Assembly: GCF_047302285.1 (NCBI RefSeq)
Contig: NZ_CP154845.1
Location: 3,224,001-3,288,000 of the forward strand
Direction of reading: 5' to 3'
Source: Robertmurraya sp047302285
GTDB taxonomy: Bacteria > Bacillota > Bacilli > Bacillales > Cytobacillaceae
DNA length: 64,000 nt
Shown here: one piece after another, positions 1 through 8,860 of the stretch
Layout: every line of letters begins with the position of its first letter
Numbering within the stretch: the stretch's first letter is position 1
Program-made: the position numbers and the translations under genes
The notes under the pieces: generated by a model
The model's input: the letters and a program-made list of their open reading frames with translations, nothing else
Told to the model about the DNA's origin: nothing
Database searches by the model: none

Positions 1-527
1 CCAAAAATGATAAACATCGCTACAAACGTAGCCGCTGCCGCAAGGGCTGAACCAAAAACTCCCTCAGTCGTTAAGAACATCGTTGACATAAGACGAGCTA
101 ATGTGTAGCCTTCATGACCAAAAAACCCAGGAACTAAATATCCAAAAAAACCATAAGCCAAAAAGATTCCAGCAATAATTGTTAAAGCCCAACCTGTCAC
201 ACGTCTACATGCTTCTAACAGGAGAACGACCAAAATAAGGCCAAAAATGGTATCAGCATGATTCACATACCCAATTCTACTTTCGATCGTTGGATACGAA
301 ATATATAAATAAGTAATGGAAGAAATCACTCCTACAATCGCAATAGCATCGATGATTCGGAGTATTTTTTTATTTTTGCTAGTTGGATATAGTAAAAATA
401 CAAGAAGCAACATCAATCCTATGAAAATTCCACGTTGAAGTACAGGTGTAAATTGTCCAAAGGTTGCTGTATAAATTGTGAATAACGAAGTCGCCAATGC
501 AACAATGAAAACGATCTTTTTCACCAT
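1..527 (-). CDS. TRAP transporter permease, 4TM/12TM fusion type (partial)
   Basis: The reading frame opens at an ATG at 527 (ribosome site GAGGG at 533-537) and runs off the left edge, giving about 175 residues. The visible part is very hydrophobic, with at least four membrane spans and the motif HADTIFG followed by LLEACRRVTGW, which I associate with the N-terminal small-subunit part of fused DctQM-type TRAP permeases that work with TAXI-type binding proteins. The binding protein is not in the window. It is the last visible gene of the sigma-54-driven unit that also holds the UGSC and MmgE/PrpD genes, so it probably imports the carboxylate they act on (inference). Confidence 0.8.
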   Translation of the reverse strand, partial: MVKKIVFIVALATSLFTIYTATFGQFTPVLQRGIFIGLMLLLVFLLYPTSKNKKILRIIDAIAIVGVISSITYLYISYPTIESRIGYVNHADTIFGLILVVLLLEACRRVTGWALTIIAGIFLAYGFFGYLVPGFFGHEGYTLARLMSTMFLTTEGVFGSALAAAATFVAMFIIF

Positions 528-591
528 TTAGTTCCCTCACTTTCTACAGTTAATCAATTCCTAACATTTCACGCACAATGTATAGAAACGC

Positions 592-2205
592 TTACTCTAT
601 TAACTTTGTAACTGTTCTACTCGATGCTCCAAATGATGGCATAAAAGTTGTGTGAGCCCCATCTCCTCCAGCAATTAGTATTTTGATGTCTTCTGAATAA
701 TCGACCACTGGAACTGAATAATATTCAGGAACATTCGCGAACCACTTTTCTCTTCTCTTAAAGAGCTGCTGCTTTCTCGTTTCCTCAGGGAACATACTGA
801 TTGGAACTCGTGCATAATCATATAGAAATTTTTGGACATCCTTTTTGGAGAACCCACATTTTTCAATAAGTTTTGCATGCTCTGGAGAAAATACTAATAA
901 GACCTCTCCACCAATCGTCATATTATTGATTCCTAACGGTGTCATCGAACCTGCAATCATAATCAGTAAATTTTGGGCATTTGTACTTGTTTGCTCAAGA
1001 ATATTATGGGTGCCAGCTACACCGAATACACTCACCGTACTTTGTTCAGAAGTGTAGCCTAAATCAATATGATGGGCATTCCAAGGATTATCCTCTTCAT
1101 TTTCTGCTATACAGAAACTTATTTTTCCAGGTTGACCTTGGGTTGCCCTATCCATCTCACCTGGCAATGCTCCGCCAATATTTAGCATACAAAGACGAAT
1201 CGCTCTTCCAATTGTGAGATTAGCCGTATTTCCTTGCCCAAATACATTTGCCTTACTATTCATCTTTAATTGTTTAGCAATTGGACCATTTACAACAATT
1301 AGTGGTGTAACGGGATTCGTAGTTGCCTGGATCGCATATAAATTAAATTTTTTATCTAACAAAGCCTTTACAGCTGTTAAAATAACTGGAAAATATTCTG
1401 GTTTGCAGCCTGCCATTACCGCATTAACTGCCACTTTTTCCACTGTCGTTGTTGCCCATGAAGGTGGAAATTCACCAAGTGATCCATTTGGATTAAGTGT
1501 AGTCTGTTCAAGCATTGTTTTGACTCGCTCTGGTATAGGAGGAATAATTGGCAAACCATCTGACCAATTTTGCTCGTAAAAATAATCGTTAACGTGATCG
1601 AAGAAATCAAGCGGGCCCGCGTTTATTTCAAATGATATCGGTTCAAAGTCCTTAACATGAGACATTTCATCTATTTTCATTGAAGATTCTGTCAAAGAAC
1701 GAGCCACTTCATCGGCAATATTAAGCCCATACTGATATGCTTGCTCATCTGAGGAACTACCAAGTGGGTGTGGAACTTCTTTAATGACCAGATCTGGAAA
1801 ACCTTTCGCTTCCGCTTCCATCGATGCTAACGGTTGGAACACTTCCGAGCATATGGTCACAGTAGGAATTCCTAGTGTTTCAAATGTAATCGAATCATGG
1901 ACACTCCATGATGTGCAAGATCCTCAGTCACCGACTCCAGTAATAACTGCATGATATTTATCTTGAACCTCTTGTACCACTATATCTGGTACTGCTGTGG
2001 GTGTATCAATTTTCTTAAATACTTTTGTTCGAATACCTTTCTCTTCAAAATAATCACGAATTCCATTCAGTACTTTATCGGACTGGGGTTTTAAATTATC
2101 TAGAAAAGCTACATATTTCCCTTCAAGCTGTTCAAGCTTGGAAACTTCATTTTTATCTTTTTTGACTGTCACAGCAACAGGGTTTAGCACATCTATTCTT
2201 TCCAT
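592..2205 (-). CDS. UGSC-family selenoprotein with in-frame UGA (Sec94)
   Basis: This is one gene of 537 residues read through an in-frame TGA at 1924-1926. Read conventionally it would be two pieces, 93 aa and 422 aa. Around the TGA the protein reads VITGVGD-U-GSCTSW, the signature after which UGSC (seleno)proteins are named; other members carry Cys at this place (family knowledge). The frame is open on both sides and homology-like character continues without a break. A perfect 7-bp hairpin with loop AGUGU starts 11 nt after the UGA, as expected for a bacterial SECIS. Residues about 1-165 form an alpha/beta domain carrying Sec94 and Cys97; the rest, with SDGLPIIPP, is a second domain of unknown function. 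Start ATG 2205 has the ribosome site GGGAG. It lies between MmgE/PrpD and a TRAP permease. Substrate and reaction are unknown; a redox role for Sec94/Cys97 is inference. Confidence 0.88.
1894..1912 (-). promoter_or_regulatory. Putative bacterial SECIS hairpin
   Basis: On the minus strand ATCATGG and CCATGAT pair perfectly (7 bp) around the 5-nt loop AGTGT. The stem starts 11 nt and the loop 18 nt downstream of the UGA at 1924-1926. Known bacterial SECIS elements sit inside the coding region just after the UGA, with a short apical loop that has a G in its first two positions; this one has G at position two. SelB binding is inferred. Confidence 0.8.
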
Positions 2206-2270
2206 TTGCTCACTCCCTTTGATTTTTTGAATCCACTTTTGTAATCGGTTGCAATATCGTTGTTATGAAA

Positions 2271-3614
2271 CTATCTATAAAGAAAATCAATCTCCTTTTC
2301 TATATTGAAAATATTTGCGATCATTTCTTCTGTCTTTTCTTCTCCAATAATCGCTTGACAATTCCGATAGAATTTTTCTGCTAATTGAGCATCATCTAAA
2401 GGTTGTGACGGTTCACCTAACGGATTGTGAACCAATTCCATTAAATTGGTTCCGTTAGCAAAATTTATTTCTACTTTTGCCGCTCTTTCATTTGGATACA
2501 CTGTTTCTGCGTATTCATCGATATAAACTTCTACTTTACTAGCCAAATTTCTGCATTGCTCTGTAGAATGCTCAGGAGCAAAGTGACGAATTTCCAGTGT
2601 CGGGTACAGCAGAGCAAGTGCTACTGTATACGGAAGGCTCATTTGTGCATCAAGAAGCGACTGACATTCATGATGTCGATGTTTATAAGCAATACTATTA
2701 ACCCCTACTCGAATACTTACAATATCCTCTACCCTTAGTTCGTTCTTTTCTTTTAACTTGTAGACTGCATCTACTGAAGAATGAATATGTCTGCAACATG
2801 GATATGGTTTAAAGTAAATGTTCGAAATCTCAAATGTTTTTCCTAAGTCCTGTAATAATCTTTCACTTGAAATATCTGCACCAGCAAAGGCTTGAAAAAG
2901 GCCATTTTCAGATTCTAATACCGACTTTGGACCCGTCAACCCTTTAACCGAGAGTTCCACTGCCAATATTGCATCACGAGCAGCCTGGCCAGGATGAATT
3001 CGTTTTACCTCTGCACCCGTTCCTAGGAAAGCAAATATTCCCCCAGCAAAGCTGGCTGCAATTCCAAAGGCATTTTGTACTTCTTCTTTTTTAAGTTCAT
3101 TCAGGACACATAGTCCCGCAACAGCACCGAATATGCCTGCCACAGGTGTATTATGAAACCCTCGTTTCCGTGACGAAGGGTGAATAGCTGAGGAAATTCT
3201 CAAACAAACATCGTATCCAATGACAATCGCTCTAGCTAATAAATCAAAGTTCGGTTTTCTTTTCTCTGCTTCTGCAAGGATAGGTGGTAAGACCACTGTA
3301 CCAGGATGAATTGAGCCTTTCGTATGTCCATCATCTAAATCTAGGCTGTGAGCACTCGTTCCGTTTATAAAAGCCGCATTTGTTTTTGATAGTTTTTTCT
3401 TATGGCCAATGACGCTATAGTCCCCTTCTCCTTCTAATTCCAGTAATGTTTGAAAGACCTGTTTACTAACAACTGTTTGCGAACCTGTGATAGCACAACA
3501 GAAATAATCTAGTAAAACCCTTTTCACCTGCTGGAGAATATCTTCTGTCAAAGTCATATTTTTATAGTTAGCTACATGGTTCGCTAACTCTTCTGTCATC
3601 GCTCTCATTTTCAT
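2271..3614 (-). CDS. MmgE/PrpD family protein
   Basis: A 447-residue protein of the 2-methylcitrate dehydratase superfamily. Family hallmarks visible are LDYFCCAITGS near the N-terminus, the HSLDLDDGH segment and the later KPYPCCRHIHSS motif. Members dehydrate or isomerise tricarboxylic or related acids, but most are uncharacterised. The start at 3614 is preferred over 3626 because GAGGAG lies 6 nt before it. It is 65 nt upstream of the UGSC gene and 46 nt downstream of the enoyl-CoA hydratase-like gene, so one operon is likely. No prpB or prpC partner is present here, so a methylcitrate cycle role is not supported by context. Confidence 0.88.
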   Translation of the reverse strand: MKMRAMTEELANHVANYKNMTLTEDILQQVKRVLLDYFCCAITGSQTVVSKQVFQTLLELEGEGDYSVIGHKKKLSKTNAAFINGTSAHSLDLDDGHTKGSIHPGTVVLPPILAEAEKRKPNFDLLARAIVIGYDVCLRISSAIHPSSRKRGFHNTPVAGIFGAVAGLCVLNELKKEEVQNAFGIAASFAGGIFAFLGTGAEVKRIHPGQAARDAILAVELSVKGLTGPKSVLESENGLFQAFAGADISSERLLQDLGKTFEISNIYFKPYPCCRHIHSSVDAVYKLKEKNELRVEDIVSIRVGVNSIAYKHRHHECQSLLDAQMSLPYTVALALLYPTLEIRHFAPEHSTEQCRNLASKVEVYIDEYAETVYPNERAAKVEINFANGTNLMELVHNPLGEPSQPLDDAQLAEKFYRNCQAIIGEEKTEEMIANIFNIEKEIDFLYR

Positions 3615-3660
3615 ACAACTCCTCATACGCTTTAAAGAAAACTCTTTGAAAACGCTTTAT

Positions 3661-4419
3661 CTACTTTTTTGAAAAAAATGCTCTAACAGCATCCTTATGT
3701 TCACTACCACCCTTGATAATCGTTTGAGTATCGATTTCTTTTTCTAATATTTCAGTCAAACTTGCATTTTGATAACGATTGATAAGCAATTTTGACAAAA
3801 TAAAGGATTGAATTGGCCCATTCATTAACTCATTTGCTATCTCATTAGCCTTTTTAATTAACGAACCTTCAGTCACCACTTCATGAACAAAACCAATTTC
3901 ATACGCTTCTTGAGCAGTCAATTTCTTCCCCGACCAAATCCACTCTTTCGCTTTCCATTCACCGACCATTCTCGGGAGATGATAATGAAGTCCCAAATCA
4001 GGGATTAAGCCTACATTTTTAAAGGATAGAACGAACTTGGCATTTTCTTCTGCAACAACGATATCAGAAGCAATCGCTAAACTCATTCCAGCTCCTGCTG
4101 CATATCCTTGTACTGCCGAAACGGTTATTTTACGTAAATTACGAATTCTCTCAATAATATTTGAAGATATTTCCATCCCTTTTTTTACTTCCATCGGATC
4201 ATATTCTGACTGCATCGTCTTGACGTCTCCACCTGCACAAAACGCTCTTCCTTTCCCTGCAAAAATAACCACTTTAACACTTGGTTCATGTTCAATAAGA
4301 TCTAATGCGTCCTTTAATTCATCTTTTAATTTCTTACTTAATGCATTTAAAGAATTCGGTTCATTTAAGAAAATGCTGGCTACTCCGTTTTCAAGAGTCA
4401 TTTCGACGCTTTTCTCCAT
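3661..4419 (-). CDS. Enoyl-CoA hydratase/isomerase family protein (PaaG-like)
   Basis: A 252-residue crotonase-fold protein with the oxyanion-hole motif FCAGGDVKTM and AAGAGMSLAIASD. The residue where classical hydratases carry the first catalytic Glu is Ser (GMSL), and the second region reads VGLIPDLGLHYHLPR. That pattern is closer to PaaG-type isomerases than to hydratases (family knowledge), so isomerisation of an unsaturated or ring acyl-CoA is a reasonable inference. It is first in a unit driven by the sigma-54 promoter at 4497-4512. The start could also be 4431, but that ATG overlaps its own AAGG ribosome site. Confidence 0.85.
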   Translation of the reverse strand: MEKSVEMTLENGVASIFLNEPNSLNALSKKLKDELKDALDLIEHEPSVKVVIFAGKGRAFCAGGDVKTMQSEYDPMEVKKGMEISSNIIERIRNLRKITVSAVQGYAAGAGMSLAIASDIVVAEENAKFVLSFKNVGLIPDLGLHYHLPRMVGEWKAKEWIWSGKKLTAQEAYEIGFVHEVVTEGSLIKKANEIANELMNGPIQSFILSKLLINRYQNASLTEILEKEIDTQTIIKGGSEHKDAVRAFFSKK

Positions 4420-4496
4420 TGATTTCACCATCCTTGCACAATGGAATATTTTAGATTATATTGCGAATATTCGTAAAATTATTCTTAATACTTTAT

Positions 4497-4512
4497 AGCA
4501 AGAAGTGTGCCA
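4497..4512 (-). promoter_or_regulatory. Sigma-54 (-24/-12) promoter
   Basis: Minus-strand TGGCAC-ACTTC-TTGCT matches the sigma-54 consensus TGGCAC-N5-TTGCW at every fixed position. It lies 78 nt upstream of the PaaG-like start at 4419 and just after the gene of a sigma-54 activator. It should drive the hydratase-PrpD-UGSC-TRAP unit. Confidence 0.9.
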
Positions 4513-4605
4513 ATTCATCAGTCATATTTAAATACGATTAATTTAACACATTTTACAAAGTGAAATTAAATAATAGTTCAATTTTTAAACATATTTAAAA
4601 ATGCC

Positions 4606-4620
4606 GTTCATTATCTGAAC
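4606..4620. promoter_or_regulatory. Candidate upstream activator dyad
   Basis: GTTCA-TTATC-TGAAC is a perfect inverted repeat about 95 nt upstream of the -24 element at 4512, a usual distance for an enhancer site of a sigma-54 activator. It sits in the short gap after the activator's stop codon. Binding by that activator is inferred. Confidence 0.45.
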
Positions 4621-4634
4621 ATCTTGTTCCCATC

Positions 4635-6521
4635 TTATCCATTCAATTTTTTCCATAATGTCGTCCTACTGATCCCAAGCTTCTCGGCTACTAATGTTCG
4701 ATTTTGATTGTATCTTTCTAACATATTCTGAATGACCTGTTGCTCAATTTCTTCCATTGTTCCTAAATTAACAACGAGTCCATCCTTCGTTTGTTGCTTA
4801 TCAGATTCTGTTTCCATAAATATTTCATGAATAAATTCTTTGCCTGAAAAGTTTAAGCTTTGTTGTCTTAAGTACAGTCTTTCAATAATATTTTCTAACT
4901 GTCTAATATTCCCTGGCCAATGATAGGAAGTAAAAAAGTTACGTAGCTGCTCCGGAAGCTCTTCAAACATAAAAGTAGCTCCCTGTTTTTTTAAAAATTC
5001 ATTCACTAATAAAGGGATATCCTCTCTTCGTTGAAATAATGGAGGAATTTCAAGATGGAGGACGCTCAATCTAAAATATAGATCAAGTCGAAACTTCTCT
5101 TCTTTTACTAAATCCCATAACTTTCGATTTGTTGCCGCAACAATTCTTATATCAACGGGGGTCACCCGATCTCCTCCGATTCTCATGACCACTTTTTCTT
5201 GTAACACTCTTAATAATCTCGTTTGAATATGGGAAGGGATTTCACCAATTTCATCTAGAAAAATCGTTCCTCCGTGAGCCAGTTCAAATAAACCTTGTCT
5301 ACCACCTTTACTAGCACCTGTAAAAGCTCCCTCCGCATACCCAAATAATTCGCTTTCTAAGATAGATTCAGGTAATGCAGCACAGTTCACAGCAACAAAT
5401 GGTCCGTCTTTTCTTTTACTAGCATTATGTATGCTTTGTGCAAATAGCTCTTTCCCAGTACCACTTTCTCCTATTATGAGGACAGTTGAATCCGTTCCAG
5501 AATACTCTGATGCCAACTGAATAATATCTTTCATCTTTTTACTCTGATGGACAATATCAGAAAAAGAGTATTTAGCAACCAATCCTTTTAAATGAAGTTC
5601 TCTTCTTATTTTATTCTCCAATTTTTGTATTTTGCTAACTTCACGGAATGTGATAACGGTTCCAATTCTCTTATCCTCAACTAAAACTGGTTCAAAAGTG
5701 ATATTCATGTTTTTCCGAGTGAAATTCCCGCTACTTAAATAAATGTCTTTTTCACGGAGAAAACTTGGTAAATGAATATCGGAAATTTGCTCCATATTCT
5801 TCCCAACTACATTCTCTGCCTTTACATTTAGGATTTGTTCTGCAGCAGGATTACATGATTCAATTTCCCCATTTCGGTTTATAAAAAGAATTCCCTCTTC
5901 AGATGCATTAATTACCGCATTATGACGTACAACCTTTTCTTTCAGTAGAATGCGGTCCTGGGCTACTTTATTGGCTAGAATCAGGGACCTTTTTATCGTT
6001 CTTTCACTTGCGGTCAAATACATACTCTTCATTCCATACTTTTTAGCAATTTGAGCTGAACGAATTCCTCCTCCTAAGACCACATCAATTCCCATTTCTT
6101 TTGCAACTTTTATCTGCTCCTCTAGTTCTTGAGCTGAATTATAGGGTAAAATCGTTACCTCAAAACCAATCACCTTCATCATCTCGTCAAAATCAAACAG
6201 AAAGCCTTCTTCCGGATACGTAATAAAACAAACCCTCTTACCCAATTGTCTAGCGCGAATAAAACCTTGCAAAATATCAAATTGATCTGAATCATGGTTC
6301 ACAACCGGTAAATCTACCATACTCTTTACAGCCCGTGCCGTTCCCGCTCTACTAATCACTACTTCATAATTTCCGCAATCGACCATTTCTTTTACTTTTT
6401 GAGCCGCTTCAGTCAAAATACCTTCTATGACCGTCACCTCAATTTGAAGATCAGAGGAAACCTTTTGGATCATTTCAACTAATTCTGGATAACCAGCTGT
6501 CATAATAAGCCTTGGATTCAT
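4635..6521 (-). CDS. Sigma-54-dependent activator, PrpR_N-PAS-AAA+-Fis type
   Basis: A 628-residue enhancer-binding protein. Residues about 1-190 resemble the PrpR N-terminal sensory domain (SRAGTARAV, LPVVNHDSDQFDIL). A PAS domain follows (about 200-310), then the AAA+ core with Walker A GESGTGKE and the sigma-54 contact loop GAFTGA. The C-terminus is a Fis-type helix-turn-helix ending GISRTTLWKKL. Start ATG 6521 has AAAGGAG at the right distance. In PrpR the N-domain senses a pathway acid or its CoA intermediate (family knowledge). Sigma-54 promoters lie in front of the neighbouring catabolic genes, so it is probably their local activator. Confidence 0.93.
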   Translation of the reverse strand: MNPRLIMTAGYPELVEMIQKVSSDLQIEVTVIEGILTEAAQKVKEMVDCGNYEVVISRAGTARAVKSMVDLPVVNHDSDQFDILQGFIRARQLGKRVCFITYPEEGFLFDFDEMMKVIGFEVTILPYNSAQELEEQIKVAKEMGIDVVLGGGIRSAQIAKKYGMKSMYLTASERTIKRSLILANKVAQDRILLKEKVVRHNAVINASEEGILFINRNGEIESCNPAAEQILNVKAENVVGKNMEQISDIHLPSFLREKDIYLSSGNFTRKNMNITFEPVLVEDKRIGTVITFREVSKIQKLENKIRRELHLKGLVAKYSFSDIVHQSKKMKDIIQLASEYSGTDSTVLIIGESGTGKELFAQSIHNASKRKDGPFVAVNCAALPESILESELFGYAEGAFTGASKGGRQGLFELAHGGTIFLDEIGEIPSHIQTRLLRVLQEKVVMRIGGDRVTPVDIRIVAATNRKLWDLVKEEKFRLDLYFRLSVLHLEIPPLFQRREDIPLLVNEFLKKQGATFMFEELPEQLRNFFTSYHWPGNIRQLENIIERLYLRQQSLNFSGKEFIHEIFMETESDKQQTKDGLVVNLGTMEEIEQQVIQNMLERYNQNRTLVAEKLGISRTTLWKKLNG

Positions 6522-6544
6522 CAAAAATCTCCTTTCTTTTTTCA

Positions 6545-6564
6545 GTTCTCTGAACGAATGTTCA
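6545..6564. promoter_or_regulatory. Overlapping GTTC/GAAC dyads upstream of the activator gene
   Basis: GTTC-TCT-GAAC (6545-6555) and TGAAC-GAAT-GTTCA (6551-6564) overlap 24-43 nt upstream of the activator start. They use the same half sites as the dyad at 4606-4620, so they may be autoregulatory sites. The spacings differ, which keeps confidence low. Confidence 0.3.
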
Positions 6565-6693
6565 TATAAAAATTGTTGTAAATCTAGGTTGGTGTTAGAA
6601 TTTAAAACACAACGTCCATTTTTCTAACTAGATACTTGTACATATTATCATATTATTAGAAAATTTAATATTTTAAATTATGATTCAAATTAA

Positions 6694-6727
6694 AAACCTT
6701 GTACATGAATTTTCACATACAAGGTTT
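6694..6727 (-). terminator. Intrinsic terminator after thiolase
   Basis: The arms AAACCTTGTA and TACAAGGTTT pair perfectly, and on the minus strand the hairpin is followed by a short T run. It lies just downstream of the thiolase stop codon at 6733 and separates the beta-oxidation operon from the activator gene. Confidence 0.8.
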
Positions 6728-6732
6728 CATCA

Positions 6733-7926
6733 TTAAACATATAAATTTTCCACTATCGTACTTATTCCCAAACCACCCGCAATACATAAGGTAACAAGTC
6801 CATATTTTTCACCTCGGCGCTCCATTTCATGTAGAAGCTTAGTCATAAGGATTGCCCCAGAAGCACCAATTGGGTGTCCTAATGCAATTGCACCACCATT
6901 GACATTTACTTTTTCCACACCTATATTCCATTCCTTTAAGACTGCAAGTGATTGAGCTGAGAACGCTTCGTTTAATTCAATTAATCCAATATCATCTAAC
7001 ATGAGTCCTGCCATCTGTAATGCTTTTAATGTGGCAGGAACAGGACCGATTCCCATTTGATCTGGCGCAACTCCAGCTACCGCCTGAGCAACGACTTTTG
7101 CTTTCGGCTTCATCCCAGCCCTTTTTGCAGACTCACTAGACATAAGTAAAAGTGCAGCTGCACCATCGTTTCTTCCACTGCTATTTCCTGCCGTTACCGT
7201 TCCGTTTTTCTTAAATACGGGTGCAAGTTTTGAAAGCTTCTCTAGTGATGTATTTCTCGGGTGTTCATCTGTATTAAAGATCTTCTGTTCTTTTTTTCTA
7301 ATAATCTTGTAATCAACTATTTCCTTTTGAAAAATGCCTTTCTCAATCGCTCGAAGGGCAAGTTGTTGACTTCTTAATGCAAATTCATCTTGTTCTTCTC
7401 GTGAAATATCGTATATTTCAGCCAGATTTTCTGCTGTATATCCCATGGTTAAATGCCCGTACTGTTCTATCGGTTGAGAGCGGGGCTGACTTTCTGTATT
7501 TGGATCCAAAATTTCTCCATTCCCTGATTTAAAACCAAAACGTCCATGGCGGATATAATAAGGAGCTGTACTCATACTTTCCGCCCCTCCAGCAATAATA
7601 CAATCAGAAAGTCCACATTGTATTTGCTGAACTGAATTATTAATCGCTTGGAGACCTGAACCACATTGTCTATGAACCGTGTAAGCAGGAATTTCAACCG
7701 GAAGCCCTGCCCTTAGCGATGCTACTCTTGCTAAGTTGGGTGTATCCGTACTTTGCTTCCCTTGACCCAAAATGACTTCTTCAATGCTTTCCTTTTCAAT
7801 ACCTGTTCGGTCAATAACCCCATTGATTACTTTTGCAGCTAAAACGTCCACTTCAACATCTTGTAGACTTCCGCCTATTTTTCCGATAGCGGTACGAACG
7901 GAATCGACGATGACAACATCTCTCAC
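6733..7926 (-). CDS. Acetyl-CoA C-acyltransferase (thiolase)
   Basis: A full-length 397-residue thiolase. Nucleophilic Cys88 lies in HRQCGSG, the His region is GGAIALGHPIGASG and the second Cys lies in CIAGGLG near the C-terminus. It cleaves a 3-ketoacyl-CoA with CoA, the last beta-oxidation step. The GTG start overlaps the TGA of the upstream dehydrogenase (GTGA), which suggests translational coupling. A terminator follows, so it ends the operon that begins at about 13.1 or 12.2 kb. Confidence 0.93.
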   Translation of the reverse strand: MRDVVIVDSVRTAIGKIGGSLQDVEVDVLAAKVINGVIDRTGIEKESIEEVILGQGKQSTDTPNLARVASLRAGLPVEIPAYTVHRQCGSGLQAINNSVQQIQCGLSDCIIAGGAESMSTAPYYIRHGRFGFKSGNGEILDPNTESQPRSQPIEQYGHLTMGYTAENLAEIYDISREEQDEFALRSQQLALRAIEKGIFQKEIVDYKIIRKKEQKIFNTDEHPRNTSLEKLSKLAPVFKKNGTVTAGNSSGRNDGAAALLLMSSESAKRAGMKPKAKVVAQAVAGVAPDQMGIGPVPATLKALQMAGLMLDDIGLIELNEAFSAQSLAVLKEWNIGVEKVNVNGGAIALGHPIGASGAILMTKLLHEMERRGEKYGLVTLCIAGGLGISTIVENLYV

Positions 7927-8789
7927 TTAACTCCCCCCTTTTCATCTTCATACGTATAAAAACCTCTTCCTGATTTTCTCCCCAGTCTTCCAGCCTTAAC
8001 ATATTTTATTAGCAGTGGGCAAGGCCGATATTTTTCACCAAGTGTTTGATAAAGGTATTCCATATTACGAAGACGAGAATCAAGTCCAACCAAATCAGCC
8101 AATTCTAAAGGACCCATTGGATGATTTAATCCTAACTTCAGAGCTTTATCGATGTCCTCAACTGAAGCGACACCCTCCATTAACATATTCATTGCTTCAT
8201 TTCCAATTAAGCAATTCATTCGACTCGTCACAAAACCAGGAAATTCGTTGACTTCAACTACTTCTTTTTTCATTCCTACTGCAATGTTTTTAACTTTTTC
8301 ATACGTTTCATCGGTTGTATCTAATCCCCTCACAATTTCTACGAGCTTCATTTTATGAGCAGGGTTAAAAAAATGCATTGCCACACATTTTTCTGGCCGA
8401 GAGGTTTGTGCACCAATTTCTGTAGGGCTCATGGTTGAAGTGTTGGTTGCTAAAATGGTATGGGGTGGACAAATTCGATCAAGTTCCTTAAAAACATTAA
8501 TTTTCACATCCATTTTTTCGATCACTGCTTCAATAACGAGATCTGCATCAGATGCTGCCGATTCTATATTTGTGGCAAAAAACAATCGTCGCAGAGTTTC
8601 ATCTGCCATTTCTTGGTTCACATATCCTCTTCCTACCGATTTTTCCAGCTCTTTTTGGATATAGGCTTGCGCATCGTCTAGCACGTTTGCATGCAGATCT
8701 AGTAAATAAACATTATTCCCTGCTAATGCAGCTGTGTAGGCAATGCCACGCCCCATTACGCCTGCTCCAATTACAGCAATATTTGACAT
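7923..8789 (-). CDS. 3-hydroxyacyl-CoA dehydrogenase
   Basis: A 288-residue protein with an N-terminal NAD-binding fold (IGAGVMGRGIA), the catalytic His in MHFFNPAH and a C-terminal domain with NHPMGPLELADLVGLD. The length fits the stand-alone short enzymes related to 3-hydroxybutyryl-CoA dehydrogenase. It oxidises the 3-hydroxyacyl-CoA made by the hydratase and passes the product to the thiolase, with which it overlaps by 4 nt. The ribosome site GGGGGGG precedes the ATG. Confidence 0.92.
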   Translation of the reverse strand: MSNIAVIGAGVMGRGIAYTAALAGNNVYLLDLHANVLDDAQAYIQKELEKSVGRGYVNQEMADETLRRLFFATNIESAASDADLVIEAVIEKMDVKINVFKELDRICPPHTILATNTSTMSPTEIGAQTSRPEKCVAMHFFNPAHKMKLVEIVRGLDTTDETYEKVKNIAVGMKKEVVEVNEFPGFVTSRMNCLIGNEAMNMLMEGVASVEDIDKALKLGLNHPMGPLELADLVGLDSRLRNMEYLYQTLGEKYRPCPLLIKYVKAGRLGRKSGRGFYTYEDEKGGVK

Positions 8790-8860
8790 CTTTGTCCCCC
8801 CCTTGTCGATGTTATATCGATCATTTCATTTTTTGATAAGATATAATTTGCTCCCTTTGT

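Noticed and set aside
2271..3614. MmgE/PrpD protein as 2-methylcitrate dehydratase PrpD
   Set aside because: No methylcitrate synthase or lyase lies nearby, and the family is broad; only the family name is supported.
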